A DNA stretch of 64,000 bases, from assembly GCA_022559845.1 (NCBI GenBank), contig CM040117.1, forward strand, positions 10,316,856 to 10,380,855, in the 5' to 3' direction. The translations under genes and the position numbers were made by a program. The notes under the pieces are model-generated. The model worked only from the letters and a program-made list of their open reading frames with translations, did not search any database and was not told where the DNA came from. Shown in pieces: positions 10,690 to 21,310 of this stretch. How positions within the stretch are numbered: position 1 is the first letter of the stretch; every line of letters starts with the position of its first letter. This DNA comes from Amorphophallus konjac (lineage: Eukaryota; Streptophyta; Magnoliopsida; Alismatales; Araceae).

Positions 10690-10782
10690 AATTGGGTTTC
10701 GGCCGAAACCGAAACCGATACCGAGTCGTATCGGTTTCGGACCCGGCCGAAACCGAGTCCGAAACCGAGTTTGCCATCCCTG
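10690..10782. repeat. right subterminal palindromic array of hAT copy 1
   Basis: Contains tttcggccgaaaccgaaacc, ccgagtcgtatcggtttcgg and cggccgaaaccgagtccgaa: the same words as the left array in inverted arrangement, ending at the terminal inverted repeat TTTGCCATCCCTG. Confidence 0.85.
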
Positions 10783-11728
10783 GTACGCCGTCACTATCCT
10801 TACCGGAGGGACCTACCTGAGCAGACCCGACGGGATCTTCTTTGGGATTTGGCCCAGTGGGGTCACGATCTTCGTCCGATGGATCAAACACGAAGGTATC
10901 CCGAGCTTGGACTTCAGGAGAATCGGCCATCGCTTCTTGCATGGCCGACTCGATAAGCTTATCCTCCTCGTCTGATGGGTCAAAGAAGAAGGTTTCAGCC
11001 CGAACTTGAACTTTGGGAGGCTCAGTGGGATCCTCTCCTCGAAAAACGATGACCCTTCGAGGATTTGATGGGTTGGGACTCTCCCCTTTAGAGGCTGTCG
11101 GGGATCCACGACCGCGACTTCTGCCGCGACCCCGGTTCCGAAGTTCCGCGTTCCGACATCGGTATGTTGCCATGGTGATCCTTTCTCTAGTTGCTGAAGT
11201 TGACATCTGTAGATTTTCTGACAGAGGTATTGATGCCATGTTGCATGAGAATTCCCTCATCATTTCTTCCAACTTCTCTATAGTAAGTTCCTCATCCTCG
11301 TAGAAGATGGATAGCTCTTCAACAATAGGGAGCTTTTCGCCTTTTTGTGCTTGCTGGTATATCAGTTGGAGCCACTTCCTAAGTTGGGTTTTGCGTTCCA
11401 AGTCCTCCCATAGAATATATTCATCAAGTGGGACGGCCCCAGTTGGCGCAGAAGGATCATACTCCAATTCATCAATTAGCTTTTGAATCTTTTGCAGAGG
11501 AGTTAACTCCCCATGTACCCCCATGGTCGCCGCCTGCTCGGCTTGTTTCTTCAATTTTCTCTTCAAATGTTTCCTTCTATTTTTCTCTTGCTTTTTGGCT
11601 AGTGCCAGATCACCTTGTGACGAAGCGGCCGCCTTTGGAGGGAACCGGGCGACGTGCCCCGCACTAGGGCTACTAGGGTGGGATTTTCCTTTGTAAGACT
11701 TATGGGGAGTGTGCTTTTCTGAAGTCAC
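10783..11728 (-). pseudogene. Tat linker region between gag and protease, interrupted by hAT
   Basis: Frame 10688-11728 encodes a Lys/Arg-rich segment (KKQEKNRRKHLKRKLKK, residues about 46-62), an acidic Leu-rich helical stretch around residues 100-165, and an RG-rich segment 'NRGRGRSRGRGS'. A repeated acidic word, 'FFFDPSDEEDK' and 'FVFDPSDEDRD', follows. I recognise no enzyme domain. The Tat frame ends at the target duplication at 10783-10790. The reading frame runs on into the hAT terminus, so the last residues of the open frame are transposon-encoded. The region 11740-12380 to its right has no clear frame but belongs to the same element. Confidence 0.6.
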
Positions 11729-12391
11729 ATTGACCCAATCAGCCTCTATTTCATGGGCCTGGAACGTAGCCTTAATCGCCTACTCCACTATTTCTGGAGG
11801 CAATTCTTGAAATTCGGCCAGACAAATGCTGGTGTCCAGAGATGTTGACGCCACCTTTATTTGCTGCTAAATTAGTGTGTGATCCTACTCAGGCGGCTTT
11901 GGTTTGGCTTTGCCTTCTTGCTTTTGCTTGGAGATCACCTCAGAGTTCTCCTGTCAGGACGCCTTACCCCGGCTTTGCTCGGCACCTGACTTAGCCTTTG
12001 ATTGTCGGGGCCCGACGGATTGGACATGCTCAATGTTTAATTTAACAGTCTTTCCTTGAGGCGTGCTGGTTTGACCTTGGTCGCTCCCTAGCCTGGCAAC
12101 TTTCTTGTGAGTCTCCCGGTCCGCCTGACTTGCATGTACAGCGGACGGAGCTTGACCGGAACTTCTAACGTTGGGTTGGAACAGTGCTTTGGAGAATCAC
12201 GCACTAACACCTCCCTTCCCTCCAGAAGGATGTCAAGAAGTCTTCGGGTGTCCTCTTTTGAGAAAGGTAGAGACTTTAGATCCTCCCATGACTGCCAGTT
12301 AGAGCATTGGGGTGGAGCATGAACTTGACTGGTGTGTCTTTTCCCTTATCCAGTTTACAGGATGTGTGGGAGGTAGATGCGTGAATCACGT

Positions 12392-12748
12392 TTACTGAAA
12401 AATTGCTTGGCCCGACGGGGGAGACCTGGAGGGCCCCCGAAGGGAATCCTCTATGTTTATCACTCGACGGGCAATCAAATCCTCCGCGATGTCCTTGAAG
12501 GCAGAGCAGTCATAGATGACATGGCCCATGGCGCGATGGTAGAGGCAATAGCAATGCATCATGCTAGTACTTGGACCATTATCCGATGCAGGAAATTGGA
12601 TCAACCCCTTTCTTCGGCAAATATGGAAGATTTCCAAAGTTTTATACCGGGGAAAAGAATATAACTTTTGTGGGATCTTATCGGCATATGAGCCCACTGA
12701 ATCTTCAGAGAGCCAGCCTCTAGACCTTGGCCGCCTTCTAGGTTCCAC
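12392..12748 (-). pseudogene. Tat gag CHHC module C (duplicate)
   Basis: A 118-residue frame containing 'YSFPRYKTLEIFHICRRKGL', the knuckle 'YCLYHRAMGHVIYDC' and the helix 'FKDIAEDLIARRVI'. It has the same order of parts as modules A and B and is the most diverged of the duplicates before the linker. All four predicted ligands are present. Confidence 0.7.
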
Positions 12749-13012
12749 AGTGGCTTAAGAGTTGCGAGTGGAGACTGGGACAGACTCCCTCATGGAAGGT
12801 GCTGGGGAGAGTATTGCCAATCGCTCGTCAATTTGCTTTACGAGCTGCAGTAACTTTTGTTGATTGCGCTGCAGCTGTTTGACTTCTTTTCTGACTTTTC
12901 GAACAGTCCTCCGAATGGCCAAGCATTCGGACATCCGGAAGAGAGTGCCTCCTTGCAGAGCTTCCTGCCCAATAAGGGGAGTCGCCGCAGGTTGATCAGC
13001 AATTCCTCTTGC

Positions 13013-13375
13013 CTACCTGATCACAGAAATCCGATGAATAACATTCCCCATAAAATTTTCTTTCCTCCAATCATGAGGTTGAGGAGGGTCAACCAAGTGT
13101 TCCCACATTGAGATGATACCACTCTGAATTATTTCCTCTAACTTATTCTTGCAAGTATGGCAATCTTCAATGACATGGCCCAGCATGCGGTGGTAATCGC
13201 AATAATTGGGCTCATGTGTTTTGCTCACTTTTGCAGGCCTTTTTGGCTTTGGCAAGGATATAATCATATTCTTTATGCAGAGCGTGAAGAGCTTCTTAGT
13301 ATGTTCGCTTTTGAAGGAATATACTGTCGGCCTTGCAAGAGACTTGCTTTTGCCCGTTTGGGGGCTTTTGTTCAA
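13013..13375 (-). pseudogene. Tat gag CHHC module B (duplicate)
   Basis: A 120-residue frame that repeats module A closely: 'YSFKSEHTKKLFTLC', 'ISLPKPKRPAKVSK', the knuckle 'YCDYHRMLGHVIEDC', a following Lys/Glu helix, and 'VDPPQPHDW'. It is an internal duplicate of the module at 13890-14165, diverged but with every metal-ligand position kept. Confidence 0.75.
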
Positions 13376-13402
13376 GCCGCTTCTCTGATGGAGATGGCTA
13401 CC

Positions 13403-14371
13403 CTAGTAAGAGCGTCTTGCGATGCTGAGTTCTTCGTGCGAGACTTTTGAGAGGCAGCTTTGGTCCAGAATCTGCATGGCTGCTTCTCTGAGGCTTTTTG
13501 TTATCATACTGCCTCCCTTGGGATCGATCTCCCCCTTTTGAATCAGAATTTCAATGTAGTCTTGGATCTCCTCACACTCCCCCGTAGGATGGAATATTAT
13601 AGCATGATATTCGCAATATCTGCGGTGTGCTTTGTCCTCACACTCCCTCGTTGGTGGCGGGTCGTGTGCCATGATCCGACCCTCTTTAAGGAGGACATGG
13701 AATATGTTCCTAGTATTTTCTTTTAGAAAGGAACATTGGTGAGACGGCCTCCAACCGGGATACCACAGAACGGGCTTGGTCCCACTGGAGCAAACTTCTT
13801 CTGTCCCAGGATCTGGAAATGTAAAGGCCACCGCCTGATAGCTCTGAATAGCCAGATGATAATGGTGGGTGACGTTAACCGAACGGGTGGACCTCTCCCA
13901 AGCGTGAGATTGAGGAGGATCGACCAGAGATCCCTTCATGGTAATGAGTTTATTTTGGATCATTTTCTCCAACTCATTTTTAAAGATATAGCAATTTGCG
14001 ACTGTGTGTCCCAACAAACGGTGGTACACACAATAATTGGGATCATCTGCCTTATTGACTTCTTCCGACTTCTTCGGCTCTGGCAAGGATATCAACTTGT
14101 TCTTCATACAGAGATCGAAGAGTCTCTTGGTGTGTTCCTTCTTGAAGGAGTAAGGGGTCTTCATGCGTTCGACCAACCTTGCGGTCGATGCCTTCCCTTC
14201 AGGTTTCTTGCCGGAATCTCCTAGCGGTGTTCCTTCGCCAGCTCCCGTTGTTGGGGAGAAGTCGACGGCATTTGTCTCTTTCCCAGTAGCAGTACGCTCT
14301 TTGGGTGCCTTAACCTTGGAGGGTGTAAATGTAGAGTTGTCAGCGAAGAACATTTTAATATCCGCCACCAC
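13403..14371 (-). pseudogene. Tat gag C-terminal region with CHHC knuckle modules A and E
   Basis: A 322-residue frame with two zinc-knuckle-like motifs of spacing C-x2-H-x4-H-x4-C. Motif A is 'YCVYHRLLGHTVANC' (residues 113-127) and motif E is 'YCEYHAIIFHPTGEC' (residues 252-266). Each follows a helix-like stretch ending near 'LFDLCMKNKLISLP' (A) or 'IFHVLLKEGRIM' (E), and each is followed by an acidic helix (KNELEKMIQ; QDYIEILIQKGE). Motif A is followed by 'VDPPQSHAW', a tail that recurs after other copies. Canonical retroviral knuckles are CCHC; a His in the second position is the usual form in this plant lineage. Confidence 0.75.
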
Positions 14372-15265
14372 TTAATTCAGCTGGTCAAACCCCTTGATAT
14401 TTGCCCCCAAGAGTCTCTCACTGACTTCTGGGGCCAAGCCTCTACGACATATTGTTATGGCATCCTCCTGCGCCGAGAGATTGTCGCATCGCATACTGAG
14501 ATCTCTCCAGCGTTTGATAAAGTCCAATGTAGTTTCTCCCCTCCTCTGCTTAAGCGAGCAAAGCTTGGCAAGAGATACTTTCCTTTTAGCTAGCTGGAAC
14601 CGATCAATGAATTTCTTTTGTAGATCGGTCCAGTCGGCAACAGAGTTGGGCTTCAACCTCGAGTACCATTGAAAGGCACTACCGGTGAGAGAAGTCGTGA
14701 AATATCGAAGGAGATAAAACTCCTCGAGGGCCACGTCACCCATAGCTGTTACATAGTAGGCCAGGTGCTCATGCGGTGATCCCTGCCCATTAAACTTCTG
14801 CAGCTTTGGCGCCTTCGGGCAGTCCGGCGGAAGCTTCTTGAACTGGTGACGAATAGGGTAGGGCACACTGTATAAGTCGACAGTGGCAATGCCCTCGCCA
14901 CACTGGGCGAACTTATCTTCGACTATCTTCTCTATCATGCGGCGTTGGGCGATAGCCTCTTCAGCACCCAGGGTCTGAGAGGATTGAACATTGGGCGGGG
15001 CTTGAAGTGGCTTAGCCCCAGCCTCGGCATAGGTGTTATGAGGGGGAACGACTTGTTGATTAGCGATGACAAGATTAGGCAACCGTTGCTCTCGTCGGAA
15101 ATCCTGGTTGTGCATCGGCGTCTGAGGCCTCTGAGCATTTGCGTCCATCTGTCGCTTCATTTCTAACATGAGATTAGTCATCTCTATATGACAACGTTGC
15201 ATGGTTTCAAACTTAGCATCGTCGGACATAGCTTGGAAGGCGGCCTTCATCGGTGGTTCAAACAC
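14372..15265 (-). pseudogene. Tat gag core (Retrotrans_gag domain)
   Basis: A 297-residue frame. Residues about 145-290 show the plant gypsy capsid signature: 'KLQKFNGQGSPHEHLAYY', 'GSAFQWYSRLKPNSVADW', 'KKFIDRFQ', 'GETTLDFIKRWRDLSMRC' and 'ICRRGLAPEVSERLL'. Gag packages the element's RNA in cytoplasmic virus-like particles. The C-terminal side continues, in another frame, into the CHHC modules at 13403-14371. This is the best-preserved protein segment of the element. Confidence 0.85.
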
Positions 15266-15749
15266 CGGGTTTAAATATGCGCCGCCAGGGGTGAACTGCC
15301 CCTTCCCCGTGGACGCTCACGACCTCATCAGGGTCTACTCCTTCCTGAGGTGCATTCTCTCCCTGATTCTGCAGTTGGTTCTGAATGGGTGCTTGGTGTT
15401 GACCCTGAGAGGAAGTCCCCGCCTGGCCACTGAACTGGGCCTGAAGATTTCTTCTGGCGGCGTTCTTGGTGTTGAGGTACACCACATCCATAGCCAAATT
15501 TTGATCATTTGGCCCAATAGATTCATTTAGGTTGGCAGGGTTGCCCATTGGTTCCATGGGCTCTTTGCCGAAGGTGTAGCAAGTGTAAATCTTCATATTG
15601 CCACATGCTTCCGTCATTTGTACCACCCTCCGCCTTTTTGGTGGCTGGGCTCCAAGGCGGGCAGGTGCCTCCAATCTGTCAAAGACAGAAGACCGTGCCG
15701 GTACGGTCTCTGTCAGCCTGTCGAAGACTGAGGCTCGCGCTGGCGGCAC
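15258..15749 (-). pseudogene. Tat gag, N-terminal part
   Basis: A 163-residue frame with two copies of a 'SVFDRL' motif in its first 26 residues, a basic PPKRRR stretch, then a Gln/Asn-rich low-complexity tract. SVFDRL repeats are typical of Gag proteins of plant Tat-lineage gypsy elements. It overlaps the gag core frame (14372-15265) by 8 bases in a different frame, so a frameshift separates two parts of what was one protein. Confidence 0.65.
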
Positions 15750-15985
15750 CTGGGCGCGATTGCTTCTCTTAACTCGGACAGCATCTGAGACTTGAGGTGT
15801 GAAATTGGGTTTGCGATAAATCCCTTTCCTTTTTTGCCCTTGCGAGCGCAGGGGTTTGACATCTGAAGATGTCGCAACTAGTTGGGCTTGCGTCTACCCG
15901 GGCTTGTCAGCCCTGGCTTGCTTAATTACACGGGCCTCTTGTATAGTGACCCAGATTTGCTTCATCTTGTGGGGACGATGTTCAA

Positions 15986-16618
15986 CTACCTTGCCCCCAT
16001 TAGCAGGCCTGGGCTTCCTCTTCGAGTCCGGTCTGTCCTCCCGCACCTTGCAGAGGAGCGAGAAACGGTTCGAAGTTGGTATAGCCGAGACATGACTGAC
16101 CCGGGCACGATTGGCTCGCCGCCGTTAAGCCGGACGCGGAGATCACCGATCATTATAGTTTTGCCGGATCTGGAGGTTGTAGCTACCGGCTTCCTATCCT
16201 GGCGACGACGGTGTTGCCCCCATTCGGCGGGGATGGCGTCGACCGGCACCACATGGACCGAGAAGACTCAGCCCTGGGCAGGACGGAGGTTGATGCCCCC
16301 AGTTGTGACAAGCGCAGATGTAGCAAGCGTTTCTTGGCTTGTTGGGACCACCCCCAGGAAAAAGGGAGACCCGACCACGGCAAGAAAATCCCCAAATACG
16401 ATTGGGGTGGCCAGATATCCAAATCTGGCGTGGTTGATGACGAAAGGACCGTAAGTAACTGCCGCCATGGGGATTACGAAGAAAGTTGAATTTCGACTTT
16501 GCGATTTGGCGCTTCGCCTTCTTCCGCCCTCCCTACACGGATGAAGAAAGGGTGTTAGGGCCTTTATAAGGACATTAGCAACTTTAGCAGTAAAAATGAA
16601 AGGCAGGAAAAGTCCCAT
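15986..16618 (-). pseudogene. possible extra open reading frame upstream of Tat gag
   Basis: Two overlapping minus-strand reading frames (16268-16618 and 15986-16252) look protein-like, for example 'HARFGYLATPIVFGDFLAVV' near 16400. They sit between the LTR and gag. Ogre-type Tat elements are known to carry an additional ORF of unknown function before gag, and this may be its remnant; it could also simply be the N-terminal part of a frameshifted gag. I recognise no domain. Confidence 0.35.
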
Positions 16619-17577
16619 CGGACGTGCCAGTCTGTTTACACGCGAAATTTTTTACATCCGTTTCAACGGATGAATATGCGTATGGTTATTATTTTTTAGG
16701 CATATTAATTCCGCACTTTCGGATTTATCAGACAATTAGGATTCGTGTACTAGACTTTTCCCCACGGAACAGAGTCGGTGTTAATTTACATCGGATAAGT
16801 CCGAATACCCTTGATTAAAACTGCTAAAGATCCTTTCTTGTCCTTATGACCCGTACCCTTAAGTAAGGGAGAAGCCTCTATAGTTTTCCCCCACGCGGGG
16901 GTTTTCTCGCAATTTTCTCCCCTTACGAGGGTTTAACCATGACTTTCTATTTAGAAGAGGGTTTATTTAGAGTTTCTTGTGCCACTAGGGGCCACACATA
17001 GTCCTTGTGATTTTAGTGGATTTCTCCACATTTTTTGAGATTTTTCTTTACGAGTACATCACAATTAGAAAAAGTTCAAGGTAGAAATGCAATTCCTGAA
17101 ACTTAGCCTTGAAAAAGGACATTTTCACAAGTGGGGAAAGTTTTTCCACACCAAAAAAACTCTCTTAATTTTTTACCATTTTTCTGAATTTTTTTTGAAG
17201 CGAGTGTAAGTTTACACATTTTAGAGAAAATACAAGGTAAAAGTGCAATTCCAAAGCCATGCGGGGGCTATTACGTATTTTACAAAAAATAAAGTGATAT
17301 ATTCTCATCATTGCTTGATTTTGTCGATATTATACAATGTACTTCAATAAAATGGCAACACAATGCCTTTTATACACTGGAGGGGTATTTTTGTCAAAAT
17401 ATACCCAAGAAGGGTCTTTTGTGTAAATTGTACAAAACCCAAAAGTGGGTGTTCGAGAAAAGGGGGGCGCACCCTTTTTTTGCTTTGACTTGGGCCTACT
17501 GTAAGCTCTCCAAGCCTTCTCTTCTTCTTCTTGTCTTCTTCTCCTCTTGTCTCTCTTCTTGTCTTGGAGGCTCCTCT

Positions 17578-17590
17578 CTTTTTATAGGCA
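17578..17590 (-). promoter_or_regulatory. TATA box of the Tat LTR
   Basis: On the minus strand the sequence reads GCCTATAAAAAGAGAGG. It lies downstream of the GC-rich U3 and upstream of the leader, as expected for the LTR promoter. Function is inferred from position and motif only. Confidence 0.5.
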
Positions 17591-17739
17591 CAAGGAGGAG
17601 TGGCGGAGGAGGGTGTCAACCCACTTGGAAGGACCCTCCGGTGGAAGAGCAACGGCCAAGGTGACTCCTCCCCTCCCCCTCTTCAGTTTTTTTTCTCTAC
17701 AGCTCCTTTTTTTCTTTTTTTCTTTTTTTTTTTTGGAGG

Positions 17740-17965
17740 GGGGGGGAGGGTGACCGGAGGTGGTTCCCTCCGGTGCATAGGGGCCGGAGGGGGGGTTCCC
17801 CCTCCGGTTTCCTTAACACGAGGGGGGCTCCGGTGCACAGGGCACCGGAGGGGGTCCCCCCTCCAGTCCAATGGTACCGGAGGGGGTCCCCCCTCCCGTG
17901 CATCCATCATAGGGGTCCCCTCCGGTGCGCCATCAACCGGAGGGGGGATCCCCTCCGGGCTCCCC
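17740..17965. repeat. GC-rich degenerate tandem repeat in the Tat LTR U3
   Basis: About 225 bases built from alternating 'ccggaggggg' and 'cccctccgg' words, which pair with each other and could form hairpins. Spacing is irregular (roughly 25-40 bases). It lies immediately upstream (minus sense) of the LTR TATA box, so it may be an amplified enhancer-like block. Confidence 0.7.
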
Positions 17966-18419
17966 ACCGCGCGGAAAAGAAGAGGCAGGGGTGGAGGGGG
18001 GGTTTGGCCCCCTGTTGGCTATAAAAAGCTGTCCCATAGATTAAAAAAATGGAATTTTACTATGGTAGGACGAAGTATAGAGCTGGCCATTGTGACTCTT
18101 TGGCTTTTTCTTGTTGTCCGAGATTGGGAAGCATTCCCGTTGACCGCCGGGACATCCCGGAAGAAGAAATATCTCTTTGTGTTGGATTCCTTGCGCGGGT
18201 GCGCAGATTTAGACCACCTTTTGATAAAGTTTTTGTGCATATGAGCATGCATGAAATTGTGAACAATCCCTATTTTTAACGGGACACTAATGGGAATTTA
18301 CAGCGGCGACGAACTTGTCGCTTTAAGGCCGTCCATGATGCAACTCCTTCATTTTTTCTTACTTTCGAAAAAATTTCTGAAAATAACAGAAATCAATAAT
18401 AACATTTTGGGGTCCAACA

Positions 18420-18961
18420 TCCACCCACCCACTAACCCAAATCACCAGTAAGCCCACATGCTATCACCTCCTTATTGTTCAACACTTTTATCTGGTCGAA
18501 TGTAGAATGAGGGTTTTGACACAATAGCATGAGATCTCTTGATTGGAGTATTGGACAGACAGTATCACACCCATCCCAGAGTTTCCTACCCATGAACCTG
18601 CTGCATTTAATGCATGGAGTGCTCATGATTGGCCACCCTTGAATTATATCCCGTAAGCAATTGAACAGCCCCAAACTTCTTGGAGCACACTTCAAGCATT
18701 ATTAACGATCATGGCCATTTCATGATCAGATGATAGGGTGGTGTGGCTTGACTCTTGCCCAAAGCAGCCAAGCCCATTTGAAAAGTGCCAGGCCCTTGGG
18801 CAGGACTCAGGAGGCACCACCATGTGCAGCACCCATGCACCATCTGATCATGCCCAGTGTGCAATCAAGCAAGTAAAAAAACATGCAGATGGTACTGACA
18901 TGCCACACCCTGCTGCTGCATGCAGCACCTACAACAGTGTGAATGGTTGCAGCATCTAATC
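18420..18961. other. unassigned DNA between the Tat LTR and a hAT-like element
   Basis: No convincing coding frame, RNA gene or transposon end seen. Contains a Cys-poor frame on minus (18432-18695) with no recognisable similarity, which I do not count as a gene. Confidence 0.5.
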
Positions 18962-19628
18962 CAAGGTCTGCAGTATCGGTACTGGTACCGGGTGGTTCCC
19001 CACTTCCCCCTCTGGTTCCCAACTTCCCCCATATTATATATATATATATATATATAACCCAAGCCCACCCAGCATGGCCCGACCTGCTTTGGTACGGCCG
19101 GCTTGGGCAGATGGGCCCAAGCAAATTTGGCCCAATAAAGGCCCGGTTCGCCTCAAAAGACCTCCCCAACCACCGACCCCCCACCCTCCCGCCCATTCAC
19201 CCACCCACCCCCCGGCCGTCCGGACCATTCAAGCCCTAGGGCAGCCTCTCGCCCCCCTCTTGCGTTTCCTTGGCCAGCGGCAACTGGCAGATGGTGGCTT
19301 CCCGGCGAGCGGTGGACGATGGACGGCAATGACCAGCTTACGGCAGCAGAACAGCGGTAGTCTTCTTCTCTGTAAGCCTCTCTCTCTCTCTCTCCCCCCT
19401 CCCTCCCTCCCCCCGACCTCCACTGTCGTTGCCGCCGATCCTCGCATCAGCCGTCCCGGCTGCCCACCTGCAGCCCCCTTCGCTGTCGTCCCCCCCGGAG
19501 GAGGTCCGACAACTGCAGCCGTCCATTTTTTTTAAACATCTGTACCGGCCGGTACCAATTTCGGGGACAAACCATACCGGCCAAGGCTGGTACTGGTAAG
19601 TACCGGCTGGTACGTACTGCATGCCTTG
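18962..19628. mobile_element. non-autonomous hAT-like element with CCGGTAC repeats
   Basis: The left end CAAGGTCTGCAGTA and the inverted right end CAAGGCATGCAGTA match at 12 of 14 positions. Both ends are followed inward by repeats of CCGGTAC / GGTACCGG words (18976-18992; 19546-19615). Flanks share 'ctaat' but not a clean 8-bp duplication, so the insertion is old or my ends are off by a base or two. Internal sequence is a TA repeat, GC-rich non-coding sequence and a CT-rich tract. Length is 667 bases; there is no transposase. Confidence 0.65.
19030..19057. repeat. (TA)n microsatellite
   Basis: About 13 TA dinucleotides inside the hAT-like element at 18962-19628. Confidence 0.95.
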
Positions 19629-20559
19629 CTAATTGCACCTGCACATGCTGGGCTCTTGCCACCTACACCTCCACCCCATTTTCAAACAGGTGGGGTTTAT
19701 CTGGAGGAAATGCACAACTATGTATACATATCTATGCACACATAGATACATGAATGTTCAAGGGGAGGGGTAGAAAACCTTCAAGAATGGGATTCAAGGG
19801 TTAATCAATGGGTTATCAGATTCGGGTAATCAGTTCCCCACAATGGAAAACAATGAGATGATACAACCCGATCCAAGGGTAGATCAGCAAATCAGCATGA
19901 GAAATGAGGTGTCAGAGTCAGGTTGGATGGGCCAATCAATTCTGTATCATCCAATGGAATCCAATCCAATCTGATTCTTGAATCCTTACAATCCCGTAAG
20001 CCATCATATTTCTCAGGAATATGTAGAACTGAATCTGGCAGACAATCGTAAGATGAAAAAAGAAAAGATCCATAATTCAAGTGGAAGGCAAAAACCAGTT
20101 TCGACAAGATTTTAGAAACATACTCAAATTTACAGATAAGAAACCGGAGAAGGATTGCATTAACTTGATCTTGCAGTACCTCAATATCTGCATTATTGTT
20201 CACAGATGGAAACATCCAAGCACTCGTGCAGCAGCTAAGGCCATCCTCTTCTTTTATTCTTTTGATCAAGAAGGCCTTCCTCTTGAATGGACTAAAGCTC
20301 ATTGGACTTGAACATCAAAGCACAACAGAGCAGGGAACATGGAAAACAATAAGCCTCCAAGAATTTTCTTCTTTTTTAAAATGACTACTTAAAACTCCCT
20401 AAATAGAGAATGAAATACATTCAGGGCATGAGACCAGTTCCAATTTACGATGCTATTCATGTCAGTCTCACTGAATCCAGAAGACAAGTACAACACACAA
20501 TAATTGGAAATTGGAGACACTTTCCTACTTGACTGAGAGTTCATCCAATGAGGGATATA
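19629..20559. other. unassigned DNA left of the copia element
   Basis: AT-rich; no frame with recognisable similarity and no clear repeats. A 136-codon minus frame (19892-20302) has no domain I recognise. Confidence 0.5.
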
Positions 20560-20564
20560 GTCTG

Positions 20565-20824
20565 TGTAACAAGGAGAGAAAGAGAGAGGGAACAGTTCAG
20601 AGGGAGAGAAGGGGCGAGAAAGAGAGGAGCAGGGATCGGCCTGTTCTGCACCATAAGGGCGACCCCCCTCTCATGATTTATAAATAACTTGAGGATAAAA
20701 ATTACAGAAATATCCCTCATTGAGAATGTCCATAAAAGAAAGGGAAAATTACAATCTAACCCCTAAAAGTCTAAAAATTGGGTAAACACCCAAACTGCCT
20801 CTTCTAACCACTTACTTCTCCACA
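20565..20824 (-). repeat. copia 3' LTR
   Basis: 260 bases, plus-strand sequence TGTAACAAGG...CTTCTCCACA. Matches the other LTR apart from purine-tract length changes and scattered substitutions. Contains the minus-strand TATA-like word TTTATAAATC near 20678-20690. Confidence 0.9.
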
Positions 20825-20869
20825 CTCCCCCTCAAGCTAAGCATAGATATCACACATGCCCAGTATGCA

Positions 20870-21310
20870 CAAGGCAGAAGTAAACTGAACCTCGATCAAA
20901 GCTTTGGTAAAAAAATCTATTGCTTAGTCTTGAGATTTCACATATGGCAGACATAACTCTCCAGCTGGTCAATTTCAATGTGCTTTGCCGACTCATGCTG
21001 CACTGGATTATTAGCAATGTTGATTACTGCTTTATTATCACAGTAGAGCTTCATTGGAAGTTCTACTTGGACTCCTAGATCACTCAGAAGAAGTTTTAAC
21101 CACAGCAACTCAATAAGGCCATATGCCCTCGCCTTGTATTCTACTTCAGCACTAGACCTGGCACACAGTTTATTTCTTCTCCAAGTGACTAGATTTCCAC
21201 CAAGCAGAGCACAGTACCCAATTGTTGACCACCTGTCATCCTTAGAACTAGCCCAGTCTGCATCAGAATATCCTTCAATTTCCAGACTTCTTAAAGAGAA
21301 TGTCTTTTCC
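20870..21310 (-). pseudogene. copia RNase H remnant
   Basis: Reverse translation of 20930-21300 gives 'ELPMKLYCDNKAVINIANNP' followed by 'VQHESAKHIEID', the standard end of copia RNase H. Upstream (about 21130-21240) are 'RRSTIGYCALLGGNLVTWRR' and 'SSAEVEYKARAYGLIE'. The usual A-E-Y-R of the latter has changed and the frame is broken. It ends just before the purine tract and 3' LTR. Confidence 0.8.

Larger units (their letters stand above)
4503..10782 (+). mobile_element. hAT transposon copy 1, nested in the Tat element
   Basis: The ends are CACTGTTGGCAG at the left and, in reverse complement, CAGGGATGGCAA at the right. They are imperfect terminal inverted repeats of hAT type. The 8-bp target duplication gtacgccg is perfect at 4495-4502 and 10783-10790. 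Length is 6280 bases. Contents in order: a palindromic subterminal array, a CTG-rich leader, a repeat-built leader intron, a BED/hAT transposase gene (5849-9265), a minisatellite insertion and the right palindromic array. A diverged sister copy is at 38923-44017, and a 211-bp deletion derivative is at 50049-50259. Confidence 0.93.
1..18419 (-). mobile_element. Tat-lineage Ty3/gypsy retrotransposon, decayed, 3' end outside window
   Basis: Minus-strand order from right to left: 5' LTR beginning TGTTGGACCCC at 18419, leader, gag, repeated zinc-knuckle modules, linker, retropepsin, reverse transcriptase with YVDD, and the start of RNase H at the left edge. Integrase and the 3' LTR are not in the window. 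The gag motif 'SVFDRL' (twice near 15700) and the CHHC knuckle type are characteristic of plant Tat/Ogre-like elements. The frame is broken many times, so this is a relic. An hAT transposon splits it at 4503-10782 with target duplication gtacgccg on both sides, which shows the gypsy element is older. Lineage is inferred from motifs, without a phylogeny. Confidence 0.85.
16620..18419 (-). repeat. 5' LTR and leader of the Tat element (inner boundary not resolved)
   Basis: The outer end reads TGTTGGACCCCAAAATG on the minus strand, typical of an LTR start. A good minus-strand TATA box (TATAAAAAG, about 17580-17588) suggests transcription starts near 17550, leaving U3 of roughly 850 bases. I could not find a convincing tRNA primer site, and the second LTR is outside the window, so the U5 end is unknown. 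The left limit given here is only where minus-strand coding potential begins. A short hairpin (CATCCGTT / AACGGATG) lies at 16658-16675. Confidence 0.6.
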
